Part shown: piece after piece, positions 45,517-54,096 of the stretch | Layout: each line of letters starts with the position of its first letter | Numbering within the stretch: the stretch's first letter is position 1 | Source of the DNA: Verrucomicrobiaceae bacterium | GTDB taxonomy: Bacteria > Verrucomicrobiota > Verrucomicrobiia > Verrucomicrobiales > Akkermansiaceae | Length of the DNA: 64,000 nt | Reading direction: 5' to 3' | Assembly (NCBI GenBank): GCA_027485995.1 | Contig: JAIXPW010000139.1 | Location: 1-64,000, forward strand | The notes under the pieces: generated by a model | Database searches by the model: none | The model's input: only the letters and a program-made list of their open reading frames with translations | Told to the model about the DNA's origin: nothing | Made by a program: the position numbers and the translations under genes

Positions 45517-45531
45517 GGGTCGAGTAGGGAA

Positions 45532-46284
45532 TCAGCGGCGCCAGCGGCGGTAGTCCACCACCTGGTAGGTCAGGAACAGCAGCAAGGAGGTGAGCGAGAG
45601 ATAGAACACGATCGGACGCGTGTCGAACAGGCCGCTGGCGAAGTAGTGAAGGTGCCCTTGGCTGGAGATGTACTCGAAGAGCGGAGCCCCGAGAAAGCCC
45701 TCGCCCCAGATCCGCGTGACGAAGCCGAGGAAGTACTGGATCACCAGAATGCCGATCGTGAAGATGCCCGCCACGATCTGACTGGAGGTCAGCGACGAGG
45801 CCAGGCATCCGACGGCTGTGAAGGCCGCGCCCATCAGCAGGATGATCGTGTAGGCCCCGGCCATTCCACCCGCCGTCCAGGCGGGCGGCAGGTCCGCCAC
45901 CCAGCCGAACATCTTCAACTGGATCAGGCTCGGGATCCACAGGGTGGTGTAGAACAGATACGCGGCACCGAATTTCGAAAGCACCACCTGCCAGGTCTTC
46001 ACCGGCGCGGTCAGCAGCGTCTCCAGCGTGCCGGCCCTTTCCTCCTCGGAGAACAGACGCATCGTGATCAGCGGGAAAATGAACAGGAAGTAGAACCAGA
46101 ACAGTGGAGTGTGGAACATCACATACACCAGGCTGTCCTTCACCGCGGTGTCGCGGAAGCCCTTCATCGCCGAGGAAAGCGAGACCCCCTGCATGATGGT
46201 GACGAAGGCCAGCACGACCCAGCCGAACGGGTTCAGGAAGAACCCCTTCAACTCCTTTTGCAAAAGAATCCGGAATACGCGCAT
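45532..46284 (-). CDS. ABC-2 type permease, GldF-like
   Basis: A 250-residue membrane protein with six helices. It opens with MRVFRILLQKELKGFFLNPFG, the amphipathic entry of ABC-2 permeases, and contains FPLITMRLFSEEERAGTLETLLTAPV, the conserved EE...GT.E.L..PV motif. It pairs with the GldG-like and DUF4340 genes that follow. No ATP-binding subunit is adjacent. The nearest is at 58303-59328 on the same strand, already paired with another permease. Confidence 0.9.
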   Translation of the reverse strand: MRVFRILLQKELKGFFLNPFGWVVLAFVTIMQGVSLSSAMKGFRDTAVKDSLVYVMFHTPLFWFYFLFIFPLITMRLFSEEERAGTLETLLTAPVKTWQVVLSKFGAAYLFYTTLWIPSLIQLKMFGWVADLPPAWTAGGMAGAYTIILLMGAAFTAVGCLASSLTSSQIVAGIFTIGILVIQYFLGFVTRIWGEGFLGAPLFEYISSQGHLHYFASGLFDTRPIVFYLSLTSLLLFLTYQVVDYRRWRR

Positions 46285-46395
46285 TGGGTCAAATCGGTCG
46301 ATCCTCCCGGAGGCCCCGGGCGGACGCCTTTCCTAGGGCAAGCAAGCCCTCTGGCAAATGGAAAAGCGTGTCGACCGTCTTGGAGTGGATGAAGT

Positions 46396-46471
46396 GGTCA
46401 GGGGTCAGGGGTCAGGGGTCAGGGGTCAGGAAGACCTCTTCGTTTAGTCATTAGGATTTAGGCATTAGTCA
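46396..46471. repeat. Two heptanucleotide repeat tracts, GGGGTCA and TTAGTCA types
   Basis: GGGGTCA occurs four times in perfect 7-bp register (46401-46428), with a partial copy before it. After 15 bp comes a second tract, also in exact 7-bp register: TTAGTCA, TTAGGAT, TTAGGCA, TTAGTCA (46444-46471). They fill the spacer between the GldF-like permease and pdxH. Similar heptanucleotide tracts are known as STRR elements in filamentous cyanobacteria. Confidence 0.85.
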
Positions 46472-46480
46472 TTTCTTCCT

Positions 46481-47116
46481 TCACGGCGACAGCCGGTTGA
46501 TTTCCCAGCCCTCGCCCGCCCGGGAGTAAAGAAAGCGGTCGTGCAGCCGCGCCGGACCGCCTTGCCAGAACTCCACCGTCTCCGGCACCACCCGGAACCC
46601 TCCCCAGAACGACGGCAGCGGGATCTCGCCGTGGGCGAACTTCTCTTTGATCTCGGAAAGCTTCTGCATCAGGAATTTCCGCGACGTGATGACCTCACTT
46701 TGGTTCGACACCCAGGCCCCGATCTGCGACTCGCGCGGTCGGGAAACGAAGTACTTCAGGGACTCCGCCGAGCTGATCTTTTCCGCCCGGCCCTGCACGA
46801 TCACCTGACGCTCCAGCGTGATCCAGGGAAACAGCAGGCACACGTTCGGGTTCGCGGCCATTTGCGCGGCCTTGCGACTGCTGTAATTGGTGAAGAACAC
46901 AAAGCCCTCGCCGTCGAAAATCTTCAGCAGCACCGTCCGCTGGAACGGCATCCCGCGCTCATCCACGGTCGCCAGCGTCATCGCGTTGGGCTCGTAAATC
47001 CCCAGCTCGGTTGCCTGCTGGAACCACTTTTCGAACTGCACCACCGGATCCGCATCCAGCTCCGTCCTGCTCAAGCCACGATCCGAATACTCCTTTCGAA
47101 ACTCCGTCAAATCCAT
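46481..47116 (-). CDS. pdxH: Pyridoxamine 5'-phosphate oxidase
   Basis: A 211-residue FMN enzyme that oxidises pyridoxine or pyridoxamine 5'-phosphate to pyridoxal 5'-phosphate in the last step of vitamin B6 synthesis and salvage. Family segments are PNAMTLATVDERGMP, GFVFFTNYSSRKAAQM, LERQVIVQGRAEKIS, SRPRESQIGAW and the C-terminal ARLHDRFLYSR with WEINRLSP. I start at ATG 47116 (MDLTEFRKEY), the usual family start. A TTG nine codons upstream would take in part of the AAGTTCC repeat tract. Confidence 0.95.
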   Translation of the reverse strand: MDLTEFRKEYSDRGLSRTELDADPVVQFEKWFQQATELGIYEPNAMTLATVDERGMPFQRTVLLKIFDGEGFVFFTNYSSRKAAQMAANPNVCLLFPWITLERQVIVQGRAEKISSAESLKYFVSRPRESQIGAWVSNQSEVITSRKFLMQKLSEIKEKFAHGEIPLPSFWGGFRVVPETVEFWQGGPARLHDRFLYSRAGEGWEINRLSP

Positions 47117-47134
47117 GCCCGAGGAAAGGCGCGG

Positions 47135-47162
47135 AAGTTCCAAGTTCCAAGTTCCAAGTTCC
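47135..47162. repeat. AAGTTCC heptanucleotide tract
   Basis: Four perfect tandem copies of AAGTTCC lie in the 66-bp spacer between the unknown membrane protein gene and pdxH, both on the minus strand. In translation such tracts give the repeating KFQVPSS-type peptides seen in over-extended gene calls. Confidence 0.9.
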
Positions 47163-47182
47163 TACCGACTCGCGATGTCGCG

Positions 47183-49228
47183 CTACTTCCCGATCTTCAT
47201 CCGCTCCAGCAGCTCCAGATCCTCGCGGTTCATTTCGGCCACGATCTGCTTTTCCAGGGCGTTCGGGAAATCCGGGCTCTGCAGCAAGGTGTCGCGTGCC
47301 ACCCAATAACGCTCGACCTGATAGTAGATCGGCGCGCAGGCGGCGAAGACCACGCTGGCCAGAAGCCACGATGTCGCGGTTACCCGGGAAACCAGAAGCT
47401 GCCCGAAGATCGACTTCACCGGCATGAACAACCCGCGCGTCAGCGACACGACGAACCACAGCGCCGGCACTGCACCAGCCACCAGCATCGACTCGTCCGG
47501 CAAGGACGGATTCTCAATCCAATATTGCATCAAGGGCATCGTCGCGGCGGTGAGCAGCAGACAGATCCAGGTGAAGACCGAACGGCCGATCCCGAGATCG
47601 ATTCCCCGCAGTCTACGTTTCACACGCCAACGGACGGCGATGGTCGTCGCCATCAGCACCATGAAGGCCAGCAGTCCCCACTGTGGCGCGATCAGTTTTT
47701 CAATTCCTTGCTGGAGGCTAAGTTCCAGCCCTCCCCGAGGCGATTGACGCACCACCTGATTCCAGAGAAGCGGCAGTCCGACCCCCAGCAGGAGGACCAA
47801 AAGATAGTCCACCGGGAGCAGGGCTTTCTTCAATGAATGAGTTACCAATCGCGGAAGCCGGCCATGCCGGAATCGATAGAGAAACATGATCCAGGCAAGA
47901 GCAGTCAGCAGCGCGACCCCCATCAGCGAGGCAGCACGTCCCCACAGGGCATGCTCGGCAAGGCGTCCGGGGGTGAGGGTCTCGTTGGATGGCAGGCGAT
48001 CATCCGGAATCAGATCTGAATAGTAGGCGACTTCGCGATGCAGGGAAGAGGCCCGCTCCAGCACCCGCAAGCTGGCGGCGGATCTGGCAGACGTCTTCCG
48101 TTTCGAACTGCTCGGCGGGTTTTGATCCAGCCACTCGCTGAGTTTTCCAAGATGGCTGCCCTCGGGCTCGATCTTGAACTTGCTCGCCATGTTGGAGAGA
48201 AACCGGATGACGGTTGGAATCGGCGATGAAGTATGAAGTTCTCGACTCGAGGTGGGGGCGTCCAGAATGACTTTGCGCTGGATTTCCCGATAGTCGTCCA
48301 CGCCCAGCTTGAATCGTTCCGGATCCACTGATTTTCCGGCTGTTTCCAGCCCGGCAATCGGAACGACGCTTTCCGCATCCAAGTCGGAATAATATCTCCA
48401 GGAGCGAGACTGGTTCAACATGATGAATATCGCACTATTGAAGAAGTCATCCCGTGGAGGAAGGAGTCGGTTCCTCTGCTCCCTGAGTTCCGTTTTGTAG
48501 CTGCGGTATTTGTCGGCTTGAGCAGCCTGGTGAATCCATTGATTCGCCTCCTCCAATTTGCTGGCGTTGCGGATGTAGAACTTGATGAGGTTGCTACCCC
48601 CGAACCTGACATCCACGGATCCGGAGCCTGCCTCCAGGCCTTTGAGATGGGAGAAATAGCCGTTTCCTGGATCGATCCTCGCAACAGTGGAATCGAAATC
48701 GCGGGGCAGCTTCTTGTTGGTCCGGAGGCAGTGCTCGGCATATTCCGCATAGAACTCAGGCCGATCCGGAAACCGATCGACGATCGCCTTCAGCCGCTGC
48801 TCCTCGGTGAGGGCATCCTCATCACCCAGCAAGATCATCTTCTCATCCGCGCTGAGACGAGAGGTCTGAAAGACATCCGGCTTGATCAGGGGAATGCTGG
48901 ATCTACGGGATCCACCGTAAATGCGGGAATAGTGGGTTTCCTGAACGTAGATCATTTTTACTACCTGCCACAGACTGGGAGCGGCGAGCACAAGCACTAC
49001 TGCGAAACCCAGCAGCGGCAGCAGCCAGCGCTTCCATTTGAACGACTTGCTCTCCATCCGTCGGGTGGCATCGGCCAAAGCGCCTGCATCGACCACCATC
49101 GCCCGCAAGACATTCTTCGCCGCGTGCTGGAGCTCGACATTCTTCACTAGCGGTGCCGCGACCGCTTCCAGAAACCGCTCGGGCGGCCCTTCATCCCGGG
49201 AGGGCGGAGTCGGTTCCTCGAAGATCAT
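47183..49228 (-). CDS. Large membrane protein of unknown function
   Basis: A 681-residue protein: a short cytoplasmic N-terminus (about 1-65) with MIFEEPTPPSRDEGPPERFL, one helix (about 69-90), a soluble region of some 330 residues, then a C-terminal membrane part with about six helices (from residue 430). The soluble region is rich in helical, charged sequence and shows DRFPDRPEFYAEYAEHCLRT, loosely like a TPR unit. I recognise no family. It follows the nucleotidyltransferase-like gene by 7 bp on the same strand, so coupling is possible. Confidence 0.7.
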   Translation of the reverse strand: MIFEEPTPPSRDEGPPERFLEAVAAPLVKNVELQHAAKNVLRAMVVDAGALADATRRMESKSFKWKRWLLPLLGFAVVLVLAAPSLWQVVKMIYVQETHYSRIYGGSRRSSIPLIKPDVFQTSRLSADEKMILLGDEDALTEEQRLKAIVDRFPDRPEFYAEYAEHCLRTNKKLPRDFDSTVARIDPGNGYFSHLKGLEAGSGSVDVRFGGSNLIKFYIRNASKLEEANQWIHQAAQADKYRSYKTELREQRNRLLPPRDDFFNSAIFIMLNQSRSWRYYSDLDAESVVPIAGLETAGKSVDPERFKLGVDDYREIQRKVILDAPTSSRELHTSSPIPTVIRFLSNMASKFKIEPEGSHLGKLSEWLDQNPPSSSKRKTSARSAASLRVLERASSLHREVAYYSDLIPDDRLPSNETLTPGRLAEHALWGRAASLMGVALLTALAWIMFLYRFRHGRLPRLVTHSLKKALLPVDYLLVLLLGVGLPLLWNQVVRQSPRGGLELSLQQGIEKLIAPQWGLLAFMVLMATTIAVRWRVKRRLRGIDLGIGRSVFTWICLLLTAATMPLMQYWIENPSLPDESMLVAGAVPALWFVVSLTRGLFMPVKSIFGQLLVSRVTATSWLLASVVFAACAPIYYQVERYWVARDTLLQSPDFPNALEKQIVAEMNREDLELLERMKIGK

Positions 49229-49235
49229 GCCTCAT

Positions 49236-49712
49236 CTAGCGGAAATCGCTCTCTCCGGGCAACTCCGCATTGCAAGACCCTTGCTTCACCGGCCACTCCC
49301 CCCGGTCCTCGAGCAGGCGTCGCAAGAACAGGCCGTCGATGGCATCCTTTTCTCGATGGGTCTGCTTGGTTCTCCAGAGCAGCGCAGGGGAGGCGTAGGG
49401 GATTGGTTCTCCCTCGATCTCGATGATCGTGATCTGATGCCTGGCTTCATGATAACTGACGCCACAGGCCTTTGCCATCAGGCCCACCGTGATTTCATCA
49501 AATACCCGGATCACCACATAATCGGAAACCTCTCCAGCCTTCAGCTCCTTGGCCCCTCCGTCCGGCAGAAGGGCCAAGACCTCAAGCACCTTGCGTTCGT
49601 TCTCGAGGCTGGTCTCGATCAACAGGTCAATGTCCTCCGTGGCACGAATGAAACCGTGCACGTTGATGGCCATGCCGCCCATCACGATGTTGCCTGATTG
49701 AGCTGATGGCAA
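49236..49712 (-). CDS. Nucleotidyltransferase-fold protein (AbiEii/DUF6036-like)
   Basis: A 158-residue protein with the minimal nucleotidyltransferase signature MGGMAINVHGFIRATEDIDLLIE: the GG-A-x-x-x-HG helix followed by the DxD pair that binds metal. Similar proteins serve as toxins of AbiE/MNT-type systems or as uncharacterised partners of short proteins. The only start codon is TTG 49712, giving an unusually short lead before the GG motif. The frame stays open upstream to 49757 and overlaps the end of the preceding gene, so the true start is uncertain. Confidence 0.7.
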   Translation of the reverse strand: MPSAQSGNIVMGGMAINVHGFIRATEDIDLLIETSLENERKVLEVLALLPDGGAKELKAGEVSDYVVIRVFDEITVGLMAKACGVSYHEARHQITIIEIEGEPIPYASPALLWRTKQTHREKDAIDGLFLRRLLEDRGEWPVKQGSCNAELPGESDFR

Positions 49713-49728
49713 ATGCCGACCAGATCGC

Positions 49729-49953
49729 TCAAATACGGCGCGCGGGTGAGTGGCGCATCATCAGGTGGCTCTTCCATGATTCAAATTCCTCTTCAGTCTT
49801 GAAGCGATGCACTCCTTTTGGAAACGGCAGGCCTTTCCAACTCCGGTTGACCATCTCCTGAAGTTGGTCGAAGCGAGCGTAACTCGAAACAGGCGGACGA
49901 TGCCTACCAATCACCTTGGCACGCGGGTCATCCGACTCGATCACTTCGTTCAT
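49729..49953 (-). CDS. Short partner protein of the nucleotidyltransferase-like gene
   Basis: A 74-residue protein starting at ATG 49953. It contains a Pro/Arg-rich centre (RHRPPVSSYARFDQLQEMV) and the segment FPKGVHRFKTEEEFESWKSH, a pattern I associate with small proteins encoded just before AbiEii-like nucleotidyltransferases. It ends 16 bp before the TTG start of that gene. An antitoxin role is plausible by position but not shown by any DNA-binding motif. Confidence 0.65.
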   Translation of the reverse strand: MNEVIESDDPRAKVIGRHRPPVSSYARFDQLQEMVNRSWKGLPFPKGVHRFKTEEEFESWKSHLMMRHSPARRI

Positions 49954-49996
49954 GCTGTGAGCTTGCAACAAACCTCAACGCCCTGCGAGAGGCATT

Positions 49997-51259
49997 TCAC
50001 TTCGCTGCCTGATGATCCAGCGACTGGATGCGTTCCTTGATCGCGAGGCCGAAGCGGTCGCCATACACCACGCTGTTCCAGAGGTAGGCCTCGTTGCCGG
50101 TCAGACGGGCGAGACGCTGCCATTCCTTTTCATTGCGAGGGCGAAGGACTTCCGATCGCCCCACCAGCACGCGCACGAGTTGGTTCGGAGCAGGGGAAAC
50201 CTCCAGCGGCAGGAGTTGATCGGTCTTTTCACGAGGCAAGACCCAGAACACCCGCAGGCCACGGGATTCAAAATAACTGTGCCACCAGGTCTGGACCATC
50301 GCATGCGCTTCGGCCTCGGTCAGGCCACAGCCGGCGAGTCCGGATTGCACGGACTTGTAAACAGACTCGGGGAATCCTTTCGGTTCGGTCTTGAACGAAC
50401 TTTCCGGCAGATCGAGCGAACCTTCAGCGGCCAGTGCATCGCGACGCTCACTCCAGCGGAGGCTTCCATCCTCCAGACGTTCGAAGGCGATGAGATAGGG
50501 GATGGCGCCACCGGTTTGGTTGCGGAGATGAAGAACCTCGTTGGAGTCCACCGTGGTCTTCAGTCCGGGATTGAAGTGACCGAGTCCGCGATAGAAAAGA
50601 TAGCCTTCAGTCTGGCCGCTGGCGGTGCGCACGACATTGGCCTCCGGCACGCGGGCACGGACCCAGCCAAGCGTGTCGCCAGGCTTGAAGAGAAGCTGCC
50701 TCGCGCTGTCGGCAGGAGAAAGGACATCCACGTTCCATTCGATCGAGCCGTGATAGGGCTGATTGAAATCAAGCAGCCAGGCCTTCAAGGGCGTCGGGTT
50801 CTTCTCTGGATCCGCAGGCGGTGCGGGCTCTGGAGGGGTGTCGCCCTTGGTGCGCTCCGGATACCACTGGCTGATGGTGCCGCCCTCGAAGCCGATGTTC
50901 ACCTTCGCTCGAAAAGCCACCGGGGAATGAAAGTAGAGCACCGGAGTTTCCATCTTCACTGTCACGCCCGCGAGCGGTCGATTTGCCAGACCCTTCTGCC
51001 CTGGCTCCGCGTATCCTGAAGTCCCATGCAGTTTCGCGATCCGCGCGAAGTTTTTCATGTTCGGATGCGTGCTGTTTTCAAATCCGTCGTGGGACTCGAC
51101 GAATCCAGGAAGCTGCTCCTCTTCACGCTCAAGTCCGGACAGCAGCACCCCGTCCGATCCGGAGACCGTGGTGAAGGTGCCCCATTCGTGGAGTTGATAG
51201 ACCGGAGCGGCGTGCGTGATCGCAGCGGAGCAGAGCAGCAGGAATGAGGTCGCGTTCAT
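49997..51259 (-). CDS. Secreted protein of unknown function with HEWGTFT motif
   Basis: A 420-residue protein with a signal peptide (about 1-18, ending THAAP). The mature N-terminus reads VYQLHEWGTFTTVSGSDG, a strongly conserved-looking motif I associate with uncharacterised planctomycete and verrucomicrobial secreted proteins. Later landmarks are ETPVLYFHSP, GFEGGTISQWYPERT and FYRGLGHFNPG. No catalytic motif of a known enzyme class is clear. It lies between the nucleotidyltransferase pair and the VWA operon on the same strand. Confidence 0.75.
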   Translation of the reverse strand: MNATSFLLLCSAAITHAAPVYQLHEWGTFTTVSGSDGVLLSGLEREEEQLPGFVESHDGFENSTHPNMKNFARIAKLHGTSGYAEPGQKGLANRPLAGVTVKMETPVLYFHSPVAFRAKVNIGFEGGTISQWYPERTKGDTPPEPAPPADPEKNPTPLKAWLLDFNQPYHGSIEWNVDVLSPADSARQLLFKPGDTLGWVRARVPEANVVRTASGQTEGYLFYRGLGHFNPGLKTTVDSNEVLHLRNQTGGAIPYLIAFERLEDGSLRWSERRDALAAEGSLDLPESSFKTEPKGFPESVYKSVQSGLAGCGLTEAEAHAMVQTWWHSYFESRGLRVFWVLPREKTDQLLPLEVSPAPNQLVRVLVGRSEVLRPRNEKEWQRLARLTGNEAYLWNSVVYGDRFGLAIKERIQSLDHQAAK

Positions 51260-51334
51260 GGCTGTTAGGCAGAATCCTCCGACATCATCGAGATCACAAG
51301 AAGTCGCAGCTCGTTTACGCCGAATTTACATAGC

Positions 51335-54061
51335 TCACCGCTTGTCCTTTGCTCGCTGATAGCGCGAACGTCGCTCTTCGGGTTCGCTCGGCGTCGGCTC
51401 TGTTGTCGATGGCTCTGGCGCATCCTCCTGCGTCATGACGGGAGCGGCTTCAGTAACCTGCTTGTTCGACTTCGGCACCTTGGCACGCGGAGCGGCCTCG
51501 CGTTTCCATGAGGCGGGCAGGGCTGGCAGTGGAAGCTTCCATCCGGTGCGTGTGAAAAGGGCCTCGGCCAGCACCAGCACCACCAACGCGATCGCAAGCG
51601 GCAACCGCAGCGAGGCCTCGTGCACGAAAGGCGGACGCAGCCAGGCGTCCTTGAGGTTCGTCAGTTCACGGCCGTTGGTCTGATTGGAAACACTGCGCAG
51701 CTCGGCGATCCGCTCGGGCTCGAAGGCCCACTCGACCGACGAGCCCACACTCAGCGGACCAAAGGGCAAACTCACCTCGCCCACCTGGATCGCCCCGCGC
51801 ACCACCGAGCCTTCCTGCAAGTCCCGTGTGATGCTGAAATGCCCGGGCGAGATCCGCTTCCATGGCACCTCGTAAGGCTGGCCACCGCCATCTTCGAGAA
51901 GCTTGATGCGCGGTGGCTTGGCGGCGAGTTTCTCCGACCAAAGCGCGGGATCATAGAGCAGATCGACACTCAATCGCGTGCCTTCCAGTCGACGGCGGAT
52001 GCCGATGCCGGGAGGCGTTTCCTGCCCCATCAGCCAACGAGTGGTGGTTTGAAGGAAGTCGCCATATCCCGGCCACGCGCGTGCCTTTTCGGAATTCTCG
52101 CCGCTTAGCGGAAAGGAAATCGCCGCCGTGCGTCCGAGACCACGACGCGCCTGAGCGACGAGTGGGGCGAGGTATTCATCGGTCGTGACGAGCGACACCG
52201 TGGTCTCCTCGCGGGCATAGGAAAGATTGTAGCCATCCGCCTCCGGCAGCCAGGCGAGTGGCTTCGGAGAAACCTCCGCCCAACGGCCGGTGGGCTTCGC
52301 GCCGACCGGATCCTTGATGAAGGCGGAGCGGGCGATCGTCACCGTTTCCTGGGCGAAGATCTTCGGGATGTCGGCCGGACGATCGGAGAAGAACATTCGG
52401 CCGTTGCCGAGCCGAGCGATGTCCTCCAGCAGCTTTGCATCCTGGTCCGCCTTTGTGCCGAGGCCGATGACGGAAACCGTGCAGCCCTGATCGGTCATCT
52501 CCTTCAGCAGCTTCTTGTAGTCGCCGGGTTCCTCCGAGTCCGCCGCGTCGGAGAAGAGGATCATGTGGCGCGTCCCGATGTTCGCCTTCTTCAACTGATC
52601 CCAGCCGGCCTTGAGGCCTTCGTAGATGAAAATGCCTCCGCCTTGGGAAGTGATCTTGCGGGTGCGCGCGCTCAGCTCACCCTTGCGGTTGCCGATGGGG
52701 GTGAGGGGGATGACCGGTTCGGGGGCGCTGTCCACCGCCAGAACGGCCACCTGGTCCATCGGGCCCAACAGATTGATCGCATCCACTGCTCCGGCATCGG
52801 CCAGGTCCATCTTGGTCAGGGCCTTGCCACCAGCCGCTCCAGGCACGCCGACTGCCATCGAACCCGAGCGGTCCATCACAATCGCCAGCGCCACTGAAAG
52901 CTTGCGGTGCTCGGATTTCAGCTCCATCGAAACCGGCAGCAGGGGATCGATGGCCGACTGGAAATAGCCGCCGGAGCCGAACGAACGATCGCCCCCGGTC
53001 ATCAGAAAGCCGCCGCCCTGCTCGCGGACGTAGAAGTCGAGCGACTTCATGAAATCGTTGGGCACCTCGTGGGCTGGAACGTTGTTGAAGATCACGGCCC
53101 GGGCTCCGACCAGTTGGCCGGGCCTCAGCAACGCGGGATCGTCGATCGTCTGCACGGTGAAGTCCTGCGTCTCTAGTACTTTGGCCACCGGATCATCCTT
53201 GAAGCGGGTGGCCAGCAGCACGCGCGGGCCGCCAGCGATCTCGATCCAGCGGTTCGAGCGGTTGTTGCCGGGATGGGCGTCCTTCTCTGGCAGGATCTCC
53301 GCCTCATACTCGAAGGCTCCGGTGCGCGGGATGCGGTCGGTGAACTCGGCCTTTCCGACGCCATTGACGAGCGTGACCGTACTCTCGGTAAGCTTCTGGC
53401 CATTGCGGCGCAGGACCAGCGGCAACTGCCTGTCCTTCGAGCCGCGCACGATGACGGAAAGCAGGAAGGGCTCGCCCGCCTGCACACGTTCTGGAAAATC
53501 AAGCCGGGCCACGCGGAAGTCGTCCTCGGTCTCCTCGCGGATCAACCGGAAATCGAGCGGAATGCCGCGGTTTTGGAGCTGCGCGGCCGCTTCTGTTAGA
53601 GGCTCGGTGGAAAAGCCATCGGTGAACATCAGCACGCGGCTCGGGCGTTTCTCATCGGCCAGCGCGACGATGTTCTGAAGCGCCAGATTGCTGCGGGTCA
53701 GTTTCCTCGATCCGGTGAACGTGGACCCGTCCGCACCCATCTCGGCGATCTCTCCGGCGTAGTTGATGAAGTGAAGCCGGTCTTCGCGACCCGGCTTGTA
53801 ATCCTCCAAAAGCTTCTTCCACTCCTGTAGCCCTTTATCCACCAGATCCTCGGTGGACTCGGAACGATCCAGCAGCACCCAGAGATCCAACGCGTTCTGC
53901 TGGCGGCGCAGTCGCGGATCGGCCAGCACAACTGTGACGATGACGATGATCACGGCCCGCAATGGCGAATGCAGCCGCAGCCCGCGCCAGAACCAGCCGA
54001 TCAGGGCCAGCACCGGAATCAGCAGGAACCACTCAGGAGCCTGGAAGGTGGGGAGGGGCAT
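51335..54061 (-). CDS. Large membrane protein with two VWA domains
   Basis: A 908-residue protein. It starts with hydrophobic helices (FQAPEWFLLIPVLALIGWFW), then a first VWA-like domain with DRSEST and, after a beta-rich part, a second VWA domain with the complete MIDAS MDRSGSM. A C-terminal transmembrane helix (LALIALVVLVLAEALF-type segment) and a basic Pro/Ala-rich tail end it. I start at ATG 54061; the 62 codons open upstream encode only repeat-derived sequence. It is the last gene of the MoxR-DUF58-VWA operon, whose products are thought to act as chaperone-like complexes at the membrane. Confidence 0.88.
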   Translation of the reverse strand: MPLPTFQAPEWFLLIPVLALIGWFWRGLRLHSPLRAVIIVIVTVVLADPRLRRQQNALDLWVLLDRSESTEDLVDKGLQEWKKLLEDYKPGREDRLHFINYAGEIAEMGADGSTFTGSRKLTRSNLALQNIVALADEKRPSRVLMFTDGFSTEPLTEAAAQLQNRGIPLDFRLIREETEDDFRVARLDFPERVQAGEPFLLSVIVRGSKDRQLPLVLRRNGQKLTESTVTLVNGVGKAEFTDRIPRTGAFEYEAEILPEKDAHPGNNRSNRWIEIAGGPRVLLATRFKDDPVAKVLETQDFTVQTIDDPALLRPGQLVGARAVIFNNVPAHEVPNDFMKSLDFYVREQGGGFLMTGGDRSFGSGGYFQSAIDPLLPVSMELKSEHRKLSVALAIVMDRSGSMAVGVPGAAGGKALTKMDLADAGAVDAINLLGPMDQVAVLAVDSAPEPVIPLTPIGNRKGELSARTRKITSQGGGIFIYEGLKAGWDQLKKANIGTRHMILFSDAADSEEPGDYKKLLKEMTDQGCTVSVIGLGTKADQDAKLLEDIARLGNGRMFFSDRPADIPKIFAQETVTIARSAFIKDPVGAKPTGRWAEVSPKPLAWLPEADGYNLSYAREETTVSLVTTDEYLAPLVAQARRGLGRTAAISFPLSGENSEKARAWPGYGDFLQTTTRWLMGQETPPGIGIRRRLEGTRLSVDLLYDPALWSEKLAAKPPRIKLLEDGGGQPYEVPWKRISPGHFSITRDLQEGSVVRGAIQVGEVSLPFGPLSVGSSVEWAFEPERIAELRSVSNQTNGRELTNLKDAWLRPPFVHEASLRLPLAIALVVLVLAEALFTRTGWKLPLPALPASWKREAAPRAKVPKSNKQVTEAAPVMTQEDAPEPSTTEPTPSEPEERRSRYQRAKDKR

Positions 54062-54096
54062 GAAGAGGTGAGTGGTGAATCGTAAATGGTGAATCG

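Noticed and set aside
46396-46471. Heptad tracts as a CRISPR array
   Set aside because: Units are 7 bp, directly tandem and without spacers, and no cas gene is present.
47117-47143. TTG start for pdxH nine codons upstream
   Set aside because: It would encode part of the AAGTTCC repeat tract, and family members start at the equivalent of ATG 47116.
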